NCBI GenBank assembly: GCA_045612845.1
Contig: JAZKZV010000012.1
Span: 124,001-188,000 of the forward strand
Direction of reading: 5' to 3'
Length of the DNA stretch: 64,000 bases
From: Ornithomonoglobus_A sp045612845
GTDB lineage: Bacteria; Bacillota; Clostridia; UBA1381
Positions within the stretch are counted from its first letter, which is position 1; each line of letters begins with the position of its first letter. Position numbers and translations under genes: made by a program. This document shows positions 31,264 to 39,374 of this stretch, in pieces. The notes beneath the pieces are model-generated. The model was given only the letters and a program-made list of their open reading frames with translations, was not told where the DNA came from and made no database searches.

Positions 31264-32457
31264 ATGAATTATCCAACAATCCAAGCAAGTGAGTATCAAC
31301 AAAGAGTTGACGCTCTACGTAAAGTTATGGCACAAAATGGTGTAGACCTTGTAGTAGGTTTTTCTAACCTATTGGAAATAGGTATTGTTCGTTACTACTG
31401 TGGTTTTGCACCGGTTAACGAAAGCTCTGCCATTGTTATTCCAGCTGAGGGAGAAGTTACAGTATGTTCAGGACAAGCATCTTATGACTATTGTCTGCTT
31501 CAGAACAAGCTCGAAAAGAGCAACATTGCTATTTTACCTGAAATTGGTGAAGTAAGTGGTTTTGAGTATGATACTGAGGGGCAACTTGACTTTGAGGAGC
31601 TGTTTAACAGAGTAAAATCAGCAAATCCATATGTTAAGAAAATTGGATTTATTGGTGCGTTAATATTCCCATCAGTTATTATGAATAAGCTACAAAAGGT
31701 ATTTTCAGATGCGCAAATTGTTAACTTTGATGCAGAACACTATGAGCAAAGAATTATCAAGAGTGCTGCAGAAATAGAAATTTTAAAGACTAACTGGGAT
31801 ATGACAACACAAATGTTCGAAAATGTTGTTCCTCAAATTCAGGTAGGAATGACAGAACGTCATATCGGCGGTTTGTTTGAAGGTGAAATGATGAAGCTTG
31901 GTGCAGAAAGCTATGTTCAATCATTTGCACCAATGGTAGCAACAGGTCCCGTAAACTCGCACATCAGTATGTCAAGAAATACATTAAGACAAGTTAAGGA
32001 AAGCGAAATGATTAACCTTGCAGCGGGTGTATCTTACGAAGGCTATAACGGTATCATATGCAGCCCTGTTGTTCTTGGCGAAATCCCTGCAAAAATTAAG
32101 GATGCAGTTATGTGTGCATATGATGCACTTAACTATGCTTCAGACAAAATGAAACCGGGTGTTCCTTGTGATGTTGTTCTTAACGCTTACACAGACTACT
32201 TAACAAAGTATAATTACATAGAATACTGTCCGTATGGAAGCTTACACAGCACAGGTATGCTTGAGTGTGAGGCGCCAATATTCACAGTTAACAATAAGCG
32301 TGTTATAGAAGAAAATATGACAATATGTATAGATGCATACTTCAAGGGTATGGAATGGGGTTCATTCCGTATAGAAGACTGTTATTTAATAACAGATAAG
32401 GGCGCTAAGAGAATGACAAAATATAACGACACTGCAATTCCTAAGATGTTTAAATAA
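31264..32457 (+). CDS. Creatinase/M24-fold protein lacking part of the metal site
   Basis: 397 residues. An N-terminal creatinase-type domain (residues 10-165, QRVDALRKVMAQNGVDLVVG) is followed by a pita-bread fold: MTERHIGGLFEGEMMKLGAE, then SFAPMVATGPVNSHI. M24 aminopeptidases use D, D, H, E, E. Here His in GSLHSTG, Glu in CEAPIF and Glu in RIEDCYLI are kept, but the two aspartates of the DLG...DxTR region are replaced (INLAAGVSYEGYNGIICS). Creatinase itself works without metal, so this may be a metal-free C-N hydrolase or a non-enzymatic homologue. RBS AGGAGAGG is well placed, about 100 bases after the preceding gene. Confidence 0.8.
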   Translation: MNYPTIQASEYQQRVDALRKVMAQNGVDLVVGFSNLLEIGIVRYYCGFAPVNESSAIVIPAEGEVTVCSGQASYDYCLLQNKLEKSNIAILPEIGEVSGFEYDTEGQLDFEELFNRVKSANPYVKKIGFIGALIFPSVIMNKLQKVFSDAQIVNFDAEHYEQRIIKSAAEIEILKTNWDMTTQMFENVVPQIQVGMTERHIGGLFEGEMMKLGAESYVQSFAPMVATGPVNSHISMSRNTLRQVKESEMINLAAGVSYEGYNGIICSPVVLGEIPAKIKDAVMCAYDALNYASDKMKPGVPCDVVLNAYTDYLTKYNYIEYCPYGSLHSTGMLECEAPIFTVNNKRVIEENMTICIDAYFKGMEWGSFRIEDCYLITDKGAKRMTKYNDTAIPKMFK

Positions 32458-32479
32458 TTAAAATTACGAGGTGATAAAA

Positions 32480-32848
32480 ATGGCAAAAGGAAAGAAGAAT
32501 TGGGTATTCTGTGATGGTTATTTACCACCAAAGGGAGATAATCCGGAATTTGAGGGCCACGAGGCACTTATGATGACCAATCTTGAAAATAAGAAGGCTA
32601 CTATAGAATTATCATTCATATTCGAAGACAAAGAACCAATAACAGGTATTATGTATGAACTTAATCCGATGAGAACAACATGCGTAAGACTTGATAAGCC
32701 GCTTGGTAAAGACGGAATTATGCTTGGTGAATCAGTTCAATATACTGTATGGGTAAAGAGTAATGTACCTATTTGTGCTTGTTTTGGAAGACTTGATGTA
32801 AGACAGACAAATATGGCATATTATAGTGTTGAAAGCTTTACATTCTAA
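32480..32848 (+). CDS. Sensory rhodopsin transducer (ASRT)-like small protein
   Basis: 122 residues from ATG 32480 (RBS ACGAGGTG). It matches the Anabaena sensory rhodopsin transducer family from end to end: NWVFCDGYLPPKGDNPEFEG, HEALMMTNLENKKATIEL, and ACFGRLDVRQTNMAYYS. In Anabaena this soluble tetramer partners a rhodopsin; there is no rhodopsin here. The family is broader and is thought to bind small molecules such as sugars, often next to carbohydrate catabolism genes in bacteria. As the last gene of the AraC-led operon it may sense or carry the substrate or product. A bidirectional terminator follows. Confidence 0.9.
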   Translation: MAKGKKNWVFCDGYLPPKGDNPEFEGHEALMMTNLENKKATIELSFIFEDKEPITGIMYELNPMRTTCVRLDKPLGKDGIMLGESVQYTVWVKSNVPICACFGRLDVRQTNMAYYSVESFTF

Positions 32849-32854
32849 TTTAAA

Positions 32855-32880
32855 AAAACAAGGGGAATTCCCCTTGTTTT
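32855..32880. terminator. Bidirectional terminator between convergent operons
   Basis: AAAACAAGGGG (32855-32865) and CCCCTTGTTTT (32870-32880) are exact complements around AATT, with A and T runs outside. Confidence 0.93.
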
Positions 32881-32884
32881 TGTT

Positions 32885-34033
32885 TTAAAGATACCTAAGA
32901 ATTATTTCGCCTACAATTTTTAAGCCTGTCAAAATACTGCTTTTTACTATATATTCTTCTCTCGTATGTGCACCTTTGCCCAGGTATGTTCCCACACATA
33001 TAGCGGGAACGCCTAACGACATCGGGATGTTTGCATCTGTAGAGCCTGATTCCCTTTTACATATGATATTTGAATGTTTTTCGCAAATTATCTGTGCTTG
33101 TTGTATCATTTCTTCGAGTAGAGCTTCGTCAACATTACTTGCACATGGGCGAATTCCAACGGTCTCTACATTGATTTTTGCATTATAACAATTTTGAATG
33201 TTTTTTATCTCACTTTCAAAAAACTGTTTCATTTTATCTATACAAGCAGCAGAATCGGAGCGGTATTCGTACATGAATGATGCATTTTGTGCAATGGTAT
33301 TAACAGATGTTCCTCCCTCTATAACACCGACGTTATATGTGGTTTTGGAGTCGTTTTCTTTTGGTATAACACATTTATTAAGCCTGCAAATCAATTCAGC
33401 TGCAATAACTATTGCATTTTCATTTCCAAAGTTATTAAACGAATGTCCTCCCTCAGTTTTTATGGATATTTTATATCTGTGTGAGCCTACGCATTTGCAT
33501 ATAATTTCATCATATGTTGCATCAAAGGTATATAAACGTTTTATTCTGCCCTCGTAGTCAGACATTATTTGTTTTACACCTTTAAGGTTTCCCAAACCCT
33601 CCTCGCCGGAGTTTGCAACAAACAAAATTCCCTGCTTTGGGGATAGGTTATTTTTTACAATGTATTTAATAGTCATAAGCATCATAACCAGACAAATGGT
33701 ATCATCGCCGACACCGGGAGAGTATATATTATCTTCGTCTGTATGATATGGCATCGGCTCTGTCATATCAGGGAAGACCGTATCAGTATGTGCCATAAAT
33801 ACAATAATATCATCACAGTTGTCGCAATTCATGGGATATACAACATTTAAGGCATCGTCAATTATAACACCATTTGCGCCATTTTCCATGAGCCATTTTT
33901 TACAAAACTTTGCACGTTTTTCTTCGTAATTTGATGGTGCGGGGATTTTACAAATAGTTTCTAAAAGCTTTAGTGTTTCATACTTTGTATCTTCAATATA
34001 TTTTAAAAATTCTGCGGGTAATTCAAAATTCAT
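32885..34033 (-). CDS. M20 family metallopeptidase/amidohydrolase
   Basis: 382 residues with the M20 motifs MAHTDTVFPD near residue 80 (metal His, Asp), SPGVGDDTICLV near residue 110, NSGEEGLGNLKG near residue 143 (catalytic Glu-Glu) and a lid domain with EGGHSFNNFG near residue 200. The C-terminal GKGAHTREEYI supplies the last metal His. These enzymes remove amino acids or acyl groups from peptides and amides. Substrate is not clear; PepT-like and ArgE/DapE-like relatives are all possible. It lies 16 bases behind the capA-like gene and is probably co-transcribed with it. RBS AGGAGGAC precedes the ATG. Confidence 0.88.
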   Translation of the reverse strand: MNFELPAEFLKYIEDTKYETLKLLETICKIPAPSNYEEKRAKFCKKWLMENGANGVIIDDALNVVYPMNCDNCDDIIVFMAHTDTVFPDMTEPMPYHTDEDNIYSPGVGDDTICLVMMLMTIKYIVKNNLSPKQGILFVANSGEEGLGNLKGVKQIMSDYEGRIKRLYTFDATYDEIICKCVGSHRYKISIKTEGGHSFNNFGNENAIVIAAELICRLNKCVIPKENDSKTTYNVGVIEGGTSVNTIAQNASFMYEYRSDSAACIDKMKQFFESEIKNIQNCYNAKINVETVGIRPCASNVDEALLEEMIQQAQIICEKHSNIICKRESGSTDANIPMSLGVPAICVGTYLGKGAHTREEYIVKSSILTGLKIVGEIILRYL

Positions 34034-34049
34034 ATTGTCCTCCTATATA

Positions 34050-35336
34050 TTACCAACTACATTCAACAATTCCATCTTTTAATTCCATCTTAACGCCATA
34101 TGGAGCTGACATATCAGCCAATCGTTTAATAAATTGTGCATCCTTTGCAACAACTGGCAATCCTGATGTGGATTTGTTCTCGTTTTGTGAACATGTAACA
34201 GGTAAAAGCTCAAGCTTGGAGAGCTTTCCGTCCTCCATTTCCCAGTAGGGGATTATAGTTTCGGAATTGATTTTATCAAACATAAGTCCCCTCGTGAAAT
34301 TGTTTGAACGTTTCTTTAACAGTTCATGGACAGTTGCATCTGAGGTTAAGTTTTGCTTAGTGTAAAAATCCTCCGGTGCGGCACTTACGCTGTATAGTTG
34401 AAGTATAAAATCACCAAGTGAATAGAAGATTGGTCGTTCCTTGTACACTTCAATCGGACGTAAAACGTGAGGTCCATGCCCAATTACAGCGTGTGCACCC
34501 GCATCAATGCATCTGTGTGCAAAATCCCTTAAAAAGTCAGGTGCATTATTTAAAGTATCTCCCATCATTTCGTGCGAATGCACAGAAATTAAAATGTAAT
34601 TTGCCTGAAGACTAGCCTCGTATATTGCTTTTAAAACACGACTCACATCTTCCTCGTTATTTTCCATAATATAGCCCGGTTTATCGCCCAACTTAAAGCG
34701 TACAGACTCTATTTCGCATATATCCTCAGGCGGTTTTTGACTATACCCTTGGGCAATATATAAATTTTCCTCTTCATTTGCGCTGGTTTTTTCGCTTATT
34801 TCTTTTACCTTTTCAAAATCATCTTTTTCCACAATAATTGTTTTGGAAAGTCTTAGACCATTTATTCCGGGTCTTCCGGGGAACAGACGTGATTGCTCGC
34901 CTGCCATCATGGCATGGTTAAAACTTGTATTTACACTTATAAGCGCCACTCTGCCAGATGGTGTATCAAGATAACAAGGCGCACTTGCCTCTCCGAGATT
35001 TTTGCCTACACCGCTATGTACAATACCATATTCATTTACATAATCTATGGTTTTTAACATTCCGTCATACGAAAAATCCATTGCATGGTTATTGTTAAAA
35101 CTTGTCATATTAAAGCCATAATCAAGAATATCTCCAAAATTTTCGGGATTGGTTCTCATATATGTACCGCCCGAAAATTGGGAAGCATAACATTCACCGA
35201 TGCGGTTTATTGTGGTTTCAAAATTAAAAAAATTTGCATCGCCTTGTTTAATAAAATCTACTATTTTTTGCATACCCTCATAATTTTTTGGTATCCTTTG
35301 TTGAATCAGTGCATCACCTGCGGCAGTAAACTTCAA
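34050..35336 (-). CDS. CapA-family protein (metallophosphoesterase fold)
   Basis: 428 residues from a TTG start at 35336 with GGAGG eight bases before it. No signal peptide is seen, unlike many CapA proteins. Family motifs: FTAAGDALIQQR at the N-terminus, NFETTI near residue 38, MTSFNNNHAMDFSYDGM near residue 78, VHSHEM near residue 252, VIGHGPHVLRPIE near residue 280 and IFYSLGDFILQ. CapA/PgsA proteins are linked to poly-gamma-glutamate capsule synthesis, but many homologues are uncharacterised calcineurin-like phosphoesterases. No capB or capC is nearby. It is divergent from a LysR regulator with a shared palindrome and co-directional with the M20 gene. Confidence 0.85.
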   Translation of the reverse strand: MKFTAAGDALIQQRIPKNYEGMQKIVDFIKQGDANFFNFETTINRIGECYASQFSGGTYMRTNPENFGDILDYGFNMTSFNNNHAMDFSYDGMLKTIDYVNEYGIVHSGVGKNLGEASAPCYLDTPSGRVALISVNTSFNHAMMAGEQSRLFPGRPGINGLRLSKTIIVEKDDFEKVKEISEKTSANEEENLYIAQGYSQKPPEDICEIESVRFKLGDKPGYIMENNEEDVSRVLKAIYEASLQANYILISVHSHEMMGDTLNNAPDFLRDFAHRCIDAGAHAVIGHGPHVLRPIEVYKERPIFYSLGDFILQLYSVSAAPEDFYTKQNLTSDATVHELLKKRSNNFTRGLMFDKINSETIIPYWEMEDGKLSKLELLPVTCSQNENKSTSGLPVVAKDAQFIKRLADMSAPYGVKMELKDGIVECSW

Positions 35337-35416
35337 TTAGCACACCTCCATCGTTTATTTATAATCAGTATATAATATATTTATATATTTGTAAAGAATC
35401 TCCTCATATGGTCTTG

Positions 35417-35436
35417 CCATAATTTTAAAATTATGG
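35417..35436. promoter_or_regulatory. Perfect 20-bp palindrome, likely LysR operator
   Basis: CCATAATTTTAAAATTATGG is its own complement. It lies between the divergent capA-like and lysR-type genes and contains a T-N11-A core, the usual LysR-type binding form. Confidence 0.75.
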
Positions 35437-35474
35437 TAAAATAAAGTTAGCATATTTTAAAAAGAGGTAAGATT

Positions 35475-36326
35475 ATGGAGATTTTACAATTAAGATATTT
35501 TTTAGAGAGCGCCAAAAATGAAAGTTTTGCAAAGACTGCTCAAAAATTTATGGTGCCGTCTGCTTCTGTTTCAGCATCTGTAAAACGTTTGGAAACCGAG
35601 CTTGGGTGTCAGCTCTTTCACAGAGCTTCCAATAAAATAATTTTAAATGATAAGGGGAGGGCTTTTAAGGAATCACTCTCTGTTGCGTTTAGTGAAATAG
35701 ACAGTGTAATAGACAGATTAACATCTCATACTACAGATACGCGTAATATAAAAATTTTAGTACGTTCTATGCGTAATACAATAACGGACTATATTGTTGA
35801 ATATAAGTCTAACCATCCTAACATTGTTTTTAATACCGTATTTGATTTTGATAATACAGATATAGAAGATTACGACATTATCATTGATGAGCGTACTGAC
35901 AGGTATAAAAATTACGAAAGGTATGATTTATTTAAAACTAAAATTAAATTGTGTGCAGCCTCATCCGATCCTTTGTGTGGAAAAAAACTTATGTTAAAAC
36001 AGTTATCTCAACAACCGTTTGTATCCATTGGTGAGCATAACGGTATGCACGAAATGTTTGTTAATGCATGTAAGCGTGAGGGTTTTACGCCTAAAATAGT
36101 TGTACACTGTAATGATTTGAAGTGTAACAGAAAATTTATTAAATCAGGTATAGGCATCGGACTTTGCAGGGCATATCCGTGGGGAGAAAAAACGGACGGG
36201 ATAAGTATGTTAGATGTCAGCGATTTTAAAGAAACACAAACTATTTGTTGCTATTACAAAAAAGAATTTGCATATGGCAATATTGAACACTTTATAAAAT
36301 TTTTAAAGAAGAAGGTTAATGAATAA
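35475..36326 (+). CDS. LysR family transcriptional regulator
   Basis: 283 residues. The N-terminal winged helix-turn-helix reads LRYFLESAKNESFAKTAQKF then MVPSASVSASVKRLETELGC and QLFHRASNKI, the standard LysR start. The substrate-binding domain begins near residue 90 (NIKILVRSMRNTITDYIVEY). It is slightly short, but complete at the C-terminus. RBS AAAGAGGT lies before the ATG. It is divergent from the capA-M20 genes and probably regulates them and itself through the palindrome in between. The phosphatase-like gene 86 bases downstream has its own promoter but may belong to the same regulon. Confidence 0.9.
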   Translation: MEILQLRYFLESAKNESFAKTAQKFMVPSASVSASVKRLETELGCQLFHRASNKIILNDKGRAFKESLSVAFSEIDSVIDRLTSHTTDTRNIKILVRSMRNTITDYIVEYKSNHPNIVFNTVFDFDNTDIEDYDIIIDERTDRYKNYERYDLFKTKIKLCAASSDPLCGKKLMLKQLSQQPFVSIGEHNGMHEMFVNACKREGFTPKIVVHCNDLKCNRKFIKSGIGIGLCRAYPWGEKTDGISMLDVSDFKETQTICCYYKKEFAYGNIEHFIKFLKKKVNE

Positions 36327-36343
36327 TTGTTTGATAATTTACA

Positions 36344-36372
36344 TTGACATTGCGCCGAAATTATATTATTAT
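36344..36372 (+). promoter_or_regulatory. Predicted promoter of the phosphatase-like gene
   Basis: TTGACA (36344-36349), 17 bases, TATTAT (36367-36372). Confidence 0.55.
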
Positions 36373-36412
36373 GTATTTGTAAATTATCTATTGTAAAGAA
36401 GGGAACATTACT

Positions 36413-37210
36413 ATGTCTGAACACTATAATAAATATCCATTAAAACATTTTGCTGCGACTGTTGCCGAATGTATGGAATTAACACTTCCTGATACATATG
36501 CACCTCCCATTGGATGGCTTTGCGACATTCTTAAAGAACGGTTGGGAGAAAAGGCTGACCGTGTTGTTTTATATCATGCTGATGCAGTAGGGTTATACAT
36601 ATGGCAAAAGTACACTAATTTGTTTGCGCCTGTATACAAGAACACAACGGTAAATCTTCCATTTATAAGTACAATTCCGTCTGTTACTCCGGTAGCTCAC
36701 GCATCTATGTACGCAGGAATAGACCCCGAAGAGCACGGAATACAATCATATACACGTCCACAGCTGACATGCGATACAATGTTTGACCAACTTGTTAAAG
36801 CAGGCAAGCGTGTAGCAATAATCGCAATGACAGATTCAACATTCTTGCATATTTTTAAAGGCAGAGATATTGATTACTTTGAAGTAAAAAATGCAGTAGA
36901 AATAAAAGAAAAGGCTATTGAGTTAATCAGAACAGACGAATATGATGTTATAAGCATACATACATTTGAGTATGATGATGCATCCCACGCTTTTGGACCT
37001 GAATCCAGACAGGCGTTAAATGCGGTTTCTATAGAGGCTGAAGTTTTTGCAGAAATTGTTGACGAATTAAGAAAATTTGCGGATAAGCATCGAATTCTAT
37101 ATACATACTCTCCTGACCATGGCCAACATCTTACCGATGGAGGCACCGGCAGCCATGGAAGTGAGAAAACAGAGGATATGAATATTATTCACTTTTTTGG
37201 TACTATATAA
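36413..37210 (+). CDS. Alkaline-phosphatase-superfamily protein (phosphodiesterase/pyrophosphatase-like)
   Basis: 265 residues, at the short end for the superfamily. Recognisable elements are VVLYHADAVGLYIW (first strand with an Asp), STIPSVTPVAHASMYAGIDP near residue 85 (nucleophile-loop region), DVISIHTFEYDDASHAFGP near residue 180, YSPDHGQHLTDGGTGSHGS near residue 232 and a closing NIIHFFG. The DHGQH and SHGS histidines match metal ligands of nucleotide pyrophosphatase/phosphodiesterase-type members. It may hydrolyse a phosphoester or phosphonate. No signal peptide is seen, so cytoplasmic. It is single, between the LysR gene and a strong terminator. Confidence 0.78.
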   Translation: MSEHYNKYPLKHFAATVAECMELTLPDTYAPPIGWLCDILKERLGEKADRVVLYHADAVGLYIWQKYTNLFAPVYKNTTVNLPFISTIPSVTPVAHASMYAGIDPEEHGIQSYTRPQLTCDTMFDQLVKAGKRVAIIAMTDSTFLHIFKGRDIDYFEVKNAVEIKEKAIELIRTDEYDVISIHTFEYDDASHAFGPESRQALNAVSIEAEVFAEIVDELRKFADKHRILYTYSPDHGQHLTDGGTGSHGSEKTEDMNIIHFFGTI

Positions 37211-37253
37211 ATAAACTAAAATGCCCGTCTTTAAGACGGGCATTTTAGTTTAT
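37211..37253. terminator. Bidirectional terminator with a 20-bp perfect stem
   Basis: ATAAACTAAAATGCCCGTCT (37211-37230) and its exact complement (37234-37253) surround a 3-base loop; serves the phosphatase-like gene and convergent spoIVB. Confidence 0.95.
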
Positions 37254-37260
37254 TTGCATT

Positions 37261-38235
37261 TTAATTGCTCGAATTAGCTAACATTGTCTCGCCTAAAATA
37301 CCATAACCTCTTGTTGGATTGTTTACAAAAACGTGAGTAAGAGCACCCACAAATAAGTTGTTCTGAATAATGGGTGACCCCGACATTCCCTGAACTATAC
37401 CGCCTGTTTTTTCTAACAGTGTCGGGTCGGTTATTTCCAATACCATATTTTTACCATTTGTATCATGTTTGTCAATTTTTTTAATTTTGATATTGTATTC
37501 TTTTATTCCGCTTTTGTCAAGTTCGACAAGAATTGTTGCATTACCTTCATATACTTCATCTGCTGATGCTACGCGTAATTTTTCTGAATCACACAAAGTG
37601 TTTTTGGCTTCTCCGAAAATTCCGAACGAAGTATTTGAGGTTAATTTACCAATAGGCTGATGGTTAAAATCACATTCAAGTTCGCCTATGGAATTACTAC
37701 TGCTTTTTATAATGCTTGTAACACTGCAGTCAATTATACTGCCTGAATTTATGGGCATAATAACAGAAGTATCTACATCACATATTCCGTGCCCTAATGC
37801 ACCGAATGTTTTTGAATTCGGCTCGTAATAGGTTAGAGTACCAACTCCTGCTGTGCTGTCTCTAAGCCACAAGCCAAGAGTCGGACCATTCTTTGTTATA
37901 ATGGGATTTACAGAAATATTTTTTAAATTACCTTGTCTTTTTATTGTAAAGTTAATATTATTTGAACTTTTGTTTATAATATTTTTTAAAGAGTCTGTAT
38001 TTTCAATTTTTTCTTCGTCTGCACTTACAATAATATCACCAACGTTAAATTGGTCCAGATAACACTTAATACCGTTTATATCTTCTATTTTGCACACATC
38101 AACAACAATAAGACCATCTGTGTGCATTTTGACCCCTATTGCTTTTCCACCGGGCATAACATATAAATCGGAACAATAGACGTTAGGTGATAAAAGTAAA
38201 TAAAAACTAAAAAACAATAAAAAAAATCTTTTCAA
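37261..38235 (-). CDS. spoIVB: SpoIVB, sporulation serine peptidase (S55)
   Basis: The likely start is TTG at 38235: AAAGGAGG lies seven bases before it, while the longer frame would begin inside that RBS. That gives 324 residues. A signal anchor (FFLLFFSFYLLLSPNVYC) leads to a PDZ domain (residues 30-110, LDQFNVGDIIVSADEEKIE). The SpoIVB peptidase domain holds the catalytic His in FGALGHGICD and the Ser in GIVQGMSGSPIIQ, followed by THVFVNNPTRGYGILGE. SpoIVB is secreted from the forespore and triggers pro-sigma-K processing. In many Clostridia it precedes spo0A; here it is followed by a terminator, so spo0A is elsewhere. Confidence 0.94.
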   Translation of the reverse strand: MKRFFLLFFSFYLLLSPNVYCSDLYVMPGGKAIGVKMHTDGLIVVDVCKIEDINGIKCYLDQFNVGDIIVSADEEKIENTDSLKNIINKSSNNINFTIKRQGNLKNISVNPIITKNGPTLGLWLRDSTAGVGTLTYYEPNSKTFGALGHGICDVDTSVIMPINSGSIIDCSVTSIIKSSSNSIGELECDFNHQPIGKLTSNTSFGIFGEAKNTLCDSEKLRVASADEVYEGNATILVELDKSGIKEYNIKIKKIDKHDTNGKNMVLEITDPTLLEKTGGIVQGMSGSPIIQNNLFVGALTHVFVNNPTRGYGILGETMLANSSN

Positions 38236-38258
38236 AAACATACCTCCTTTCATATAAT

Positions 38259-38287
38259 TATGTTGACCTTTTTCGACATGATTATAC
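38259..38287 (-). promoter_or_regulatory. Possible sigma-F/sigma-G promoter of spoIVB, with an internal Spo0A-box match
   Basis: On the minus strand GTATA, 14 bases, GGTCAACATA resembles the forespore consensus GYATA / GGnnAnAHTR with one mismatch and slightly short spacing. Between them is TGTCGAA (complement of 38272-38278), an exact 0A box. In Bacillus spoIVB is a forespore gene, which supports the first reading. Confidence 0.4.
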
Positions 38288-38411
38288 CGAAAAACTTATT
38301 GCAGAAATGGCTAAAAACACATAGTATATAACCTGTGTTAAACGAGTTAGAGTAATATGTTGCGGGTTTTGGCTTTTGTGTAATATTTATTTGAAATTTT
38401 ACTTAATGATA

Positions 38412-38440
38412 TTGACATATTGGGGAAAATAAAGTAAAAT
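38412..38440 (+). promoter_or_regulatory. Predicted promoter of the PIG-L gene
   Basis: TTGACA (38412-38417), 17 bases, TAAAAT (38435-38440). Confidence 0.7.
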
Positions 38441-38480
38441 AAAATCATGGATTTTTGCTAAGATTAAGGAGGATTTGTAA

Positions 38481-39185
38481 ATGAGAGTATTAGCAATAAT
38501 GTGCCATCCTGACGATATGGAACTGCAATGTGCGGGAACGCTGTTAAAGTATAAAAGATTGGGACATGATGTAATTACATGCCATGTGGCAAATGGCAAT
38601 ATGGGACATTATATTATAATGCCTGATGAGTTAAGACAAATAAGAGCAAAGGAAGCTCAAAATGCAGCAAAGCTTGCAGGCTATGAGGTTATAAGTGCAG
38701 ATATTGGAGACCTTACTGTTAATTCAGCAAGTGTGGAGCAAATCGATAAGATAATACGTGTAATACGATATGCAAAGCCTGATGTTATTATAACACACAG
38801 TCCCGATGATTACTGCAGCGACCATGCTGAAGTATCAAAGCTTGTGTTTAATGCATCATTTTCGGCAAGCTGTCCGCATTTTAAGCCGGAGCTTGGTGAG
38901 GCTGTTGATGTAACACCTATATTCTACTCAGAACACTCAGACGGTATAAATTTTGTGCCTACAGAGTATGTAGATATTTCTGAAGAAATGGAAACAAAAG
39001 AGTCTATGCTTGCTTGTCATGAAAGTCAGCTAAAGTGGCTTTTGGAACATGACGGTTATGATATAATAGAAGTGCAACGTACAAGAGCAGCATTCTGGGG
39101 CTTGCAATGTAAGGCAAAATATGCAGAAGTATTTAAGCAGTTGAATGCTTCCGGTAGAATGCGTACATACCGATTACTTCCGTAA
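38481..39185 (+). CDS. PIG-L (LmbE-like) family zinc deacetylase
   Basis: 234 residues. The zinc site is CHPDDMELQCAGTL (His, Asp-Asp) near residue 8 and SPDDYCSDHAEVSKLVF near residue 112 (His). IRAKEAQNAAKLAG follows the first motif, as in the family. The enzymes remove acetyl groups from GlcNAc-containing small molecules; in Clostridia the physiological substrate is mostly unknown. This protein is cytoplasmic, with RBS GGAGGA before the ATG. It is transcribed alone from a good promoter and ends in a hairpin. It may be linked in function with the hydrolases upstream, but this is inference from position only. Confidence 0.88.
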   Translation: MRVLAIMCHPDDMELQCAGTLLKYKRLGHDVITCHVANGNMGHYIIMPDELRQIRAKEAQNAAKLAGYEVISADIGDLTVNSASVEQIDKIIRVIRYAKPDVIITHSPDDYCSDHAEVSKLVFNASFSASCPHFKPELGEAVDVTPIFYSEHSDGINFVPTEYVDISEEMETKESMLACHESQLKWLLEHDGYDIIEVQRTRAAFWGLQCKAKYAEVFKQLNASGRMRTYRLLP

Positions 39186-39194
39186 AACATTAAG

Positions 39195-39229
39195 AAGAGA
39201 TGGGTTTTAAATAAAATCCATCTCTTTTT
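39195..39229 (+). terminator. Terminator after the PIG-L gene
   Basis: AAGAGATGG(G)TTTTA pairs with TAAAATCCATCTCTT over a small loop, followed by a T run. Confidence 0.9.
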
Positions 39230-39291
39230 AAATAACTGTAGATTAGTAAAAGTATTACATTATACTTAATGTATGAATAAATTTATATAGG

Positions 39292-39320
39292 TTGACAATT
39301 ATACAAAAAAATGGTATAAT
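39292..39320 (+). promoter_or_regulatory. Consensus promoter of the yhbY-nadD-yqeK-rsfS operon
   Basis: Perfect TTGACA (39292-39297), 17 bases, perfect TATAAT (39315-39320). Confidence 0.88.
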
Positions 39321-39374
39321 GTTTATCTGTATTAACTTCTTTGAAAATATAAAAAATATACAGGAGTAAAGCTT

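Noticed and set aside
34050..35336. Poly-gamma-glutamate capsule operon suggested by CapA
   Set aside because: No capB or capC, and no export signal, so capsule synthesis is not supported.
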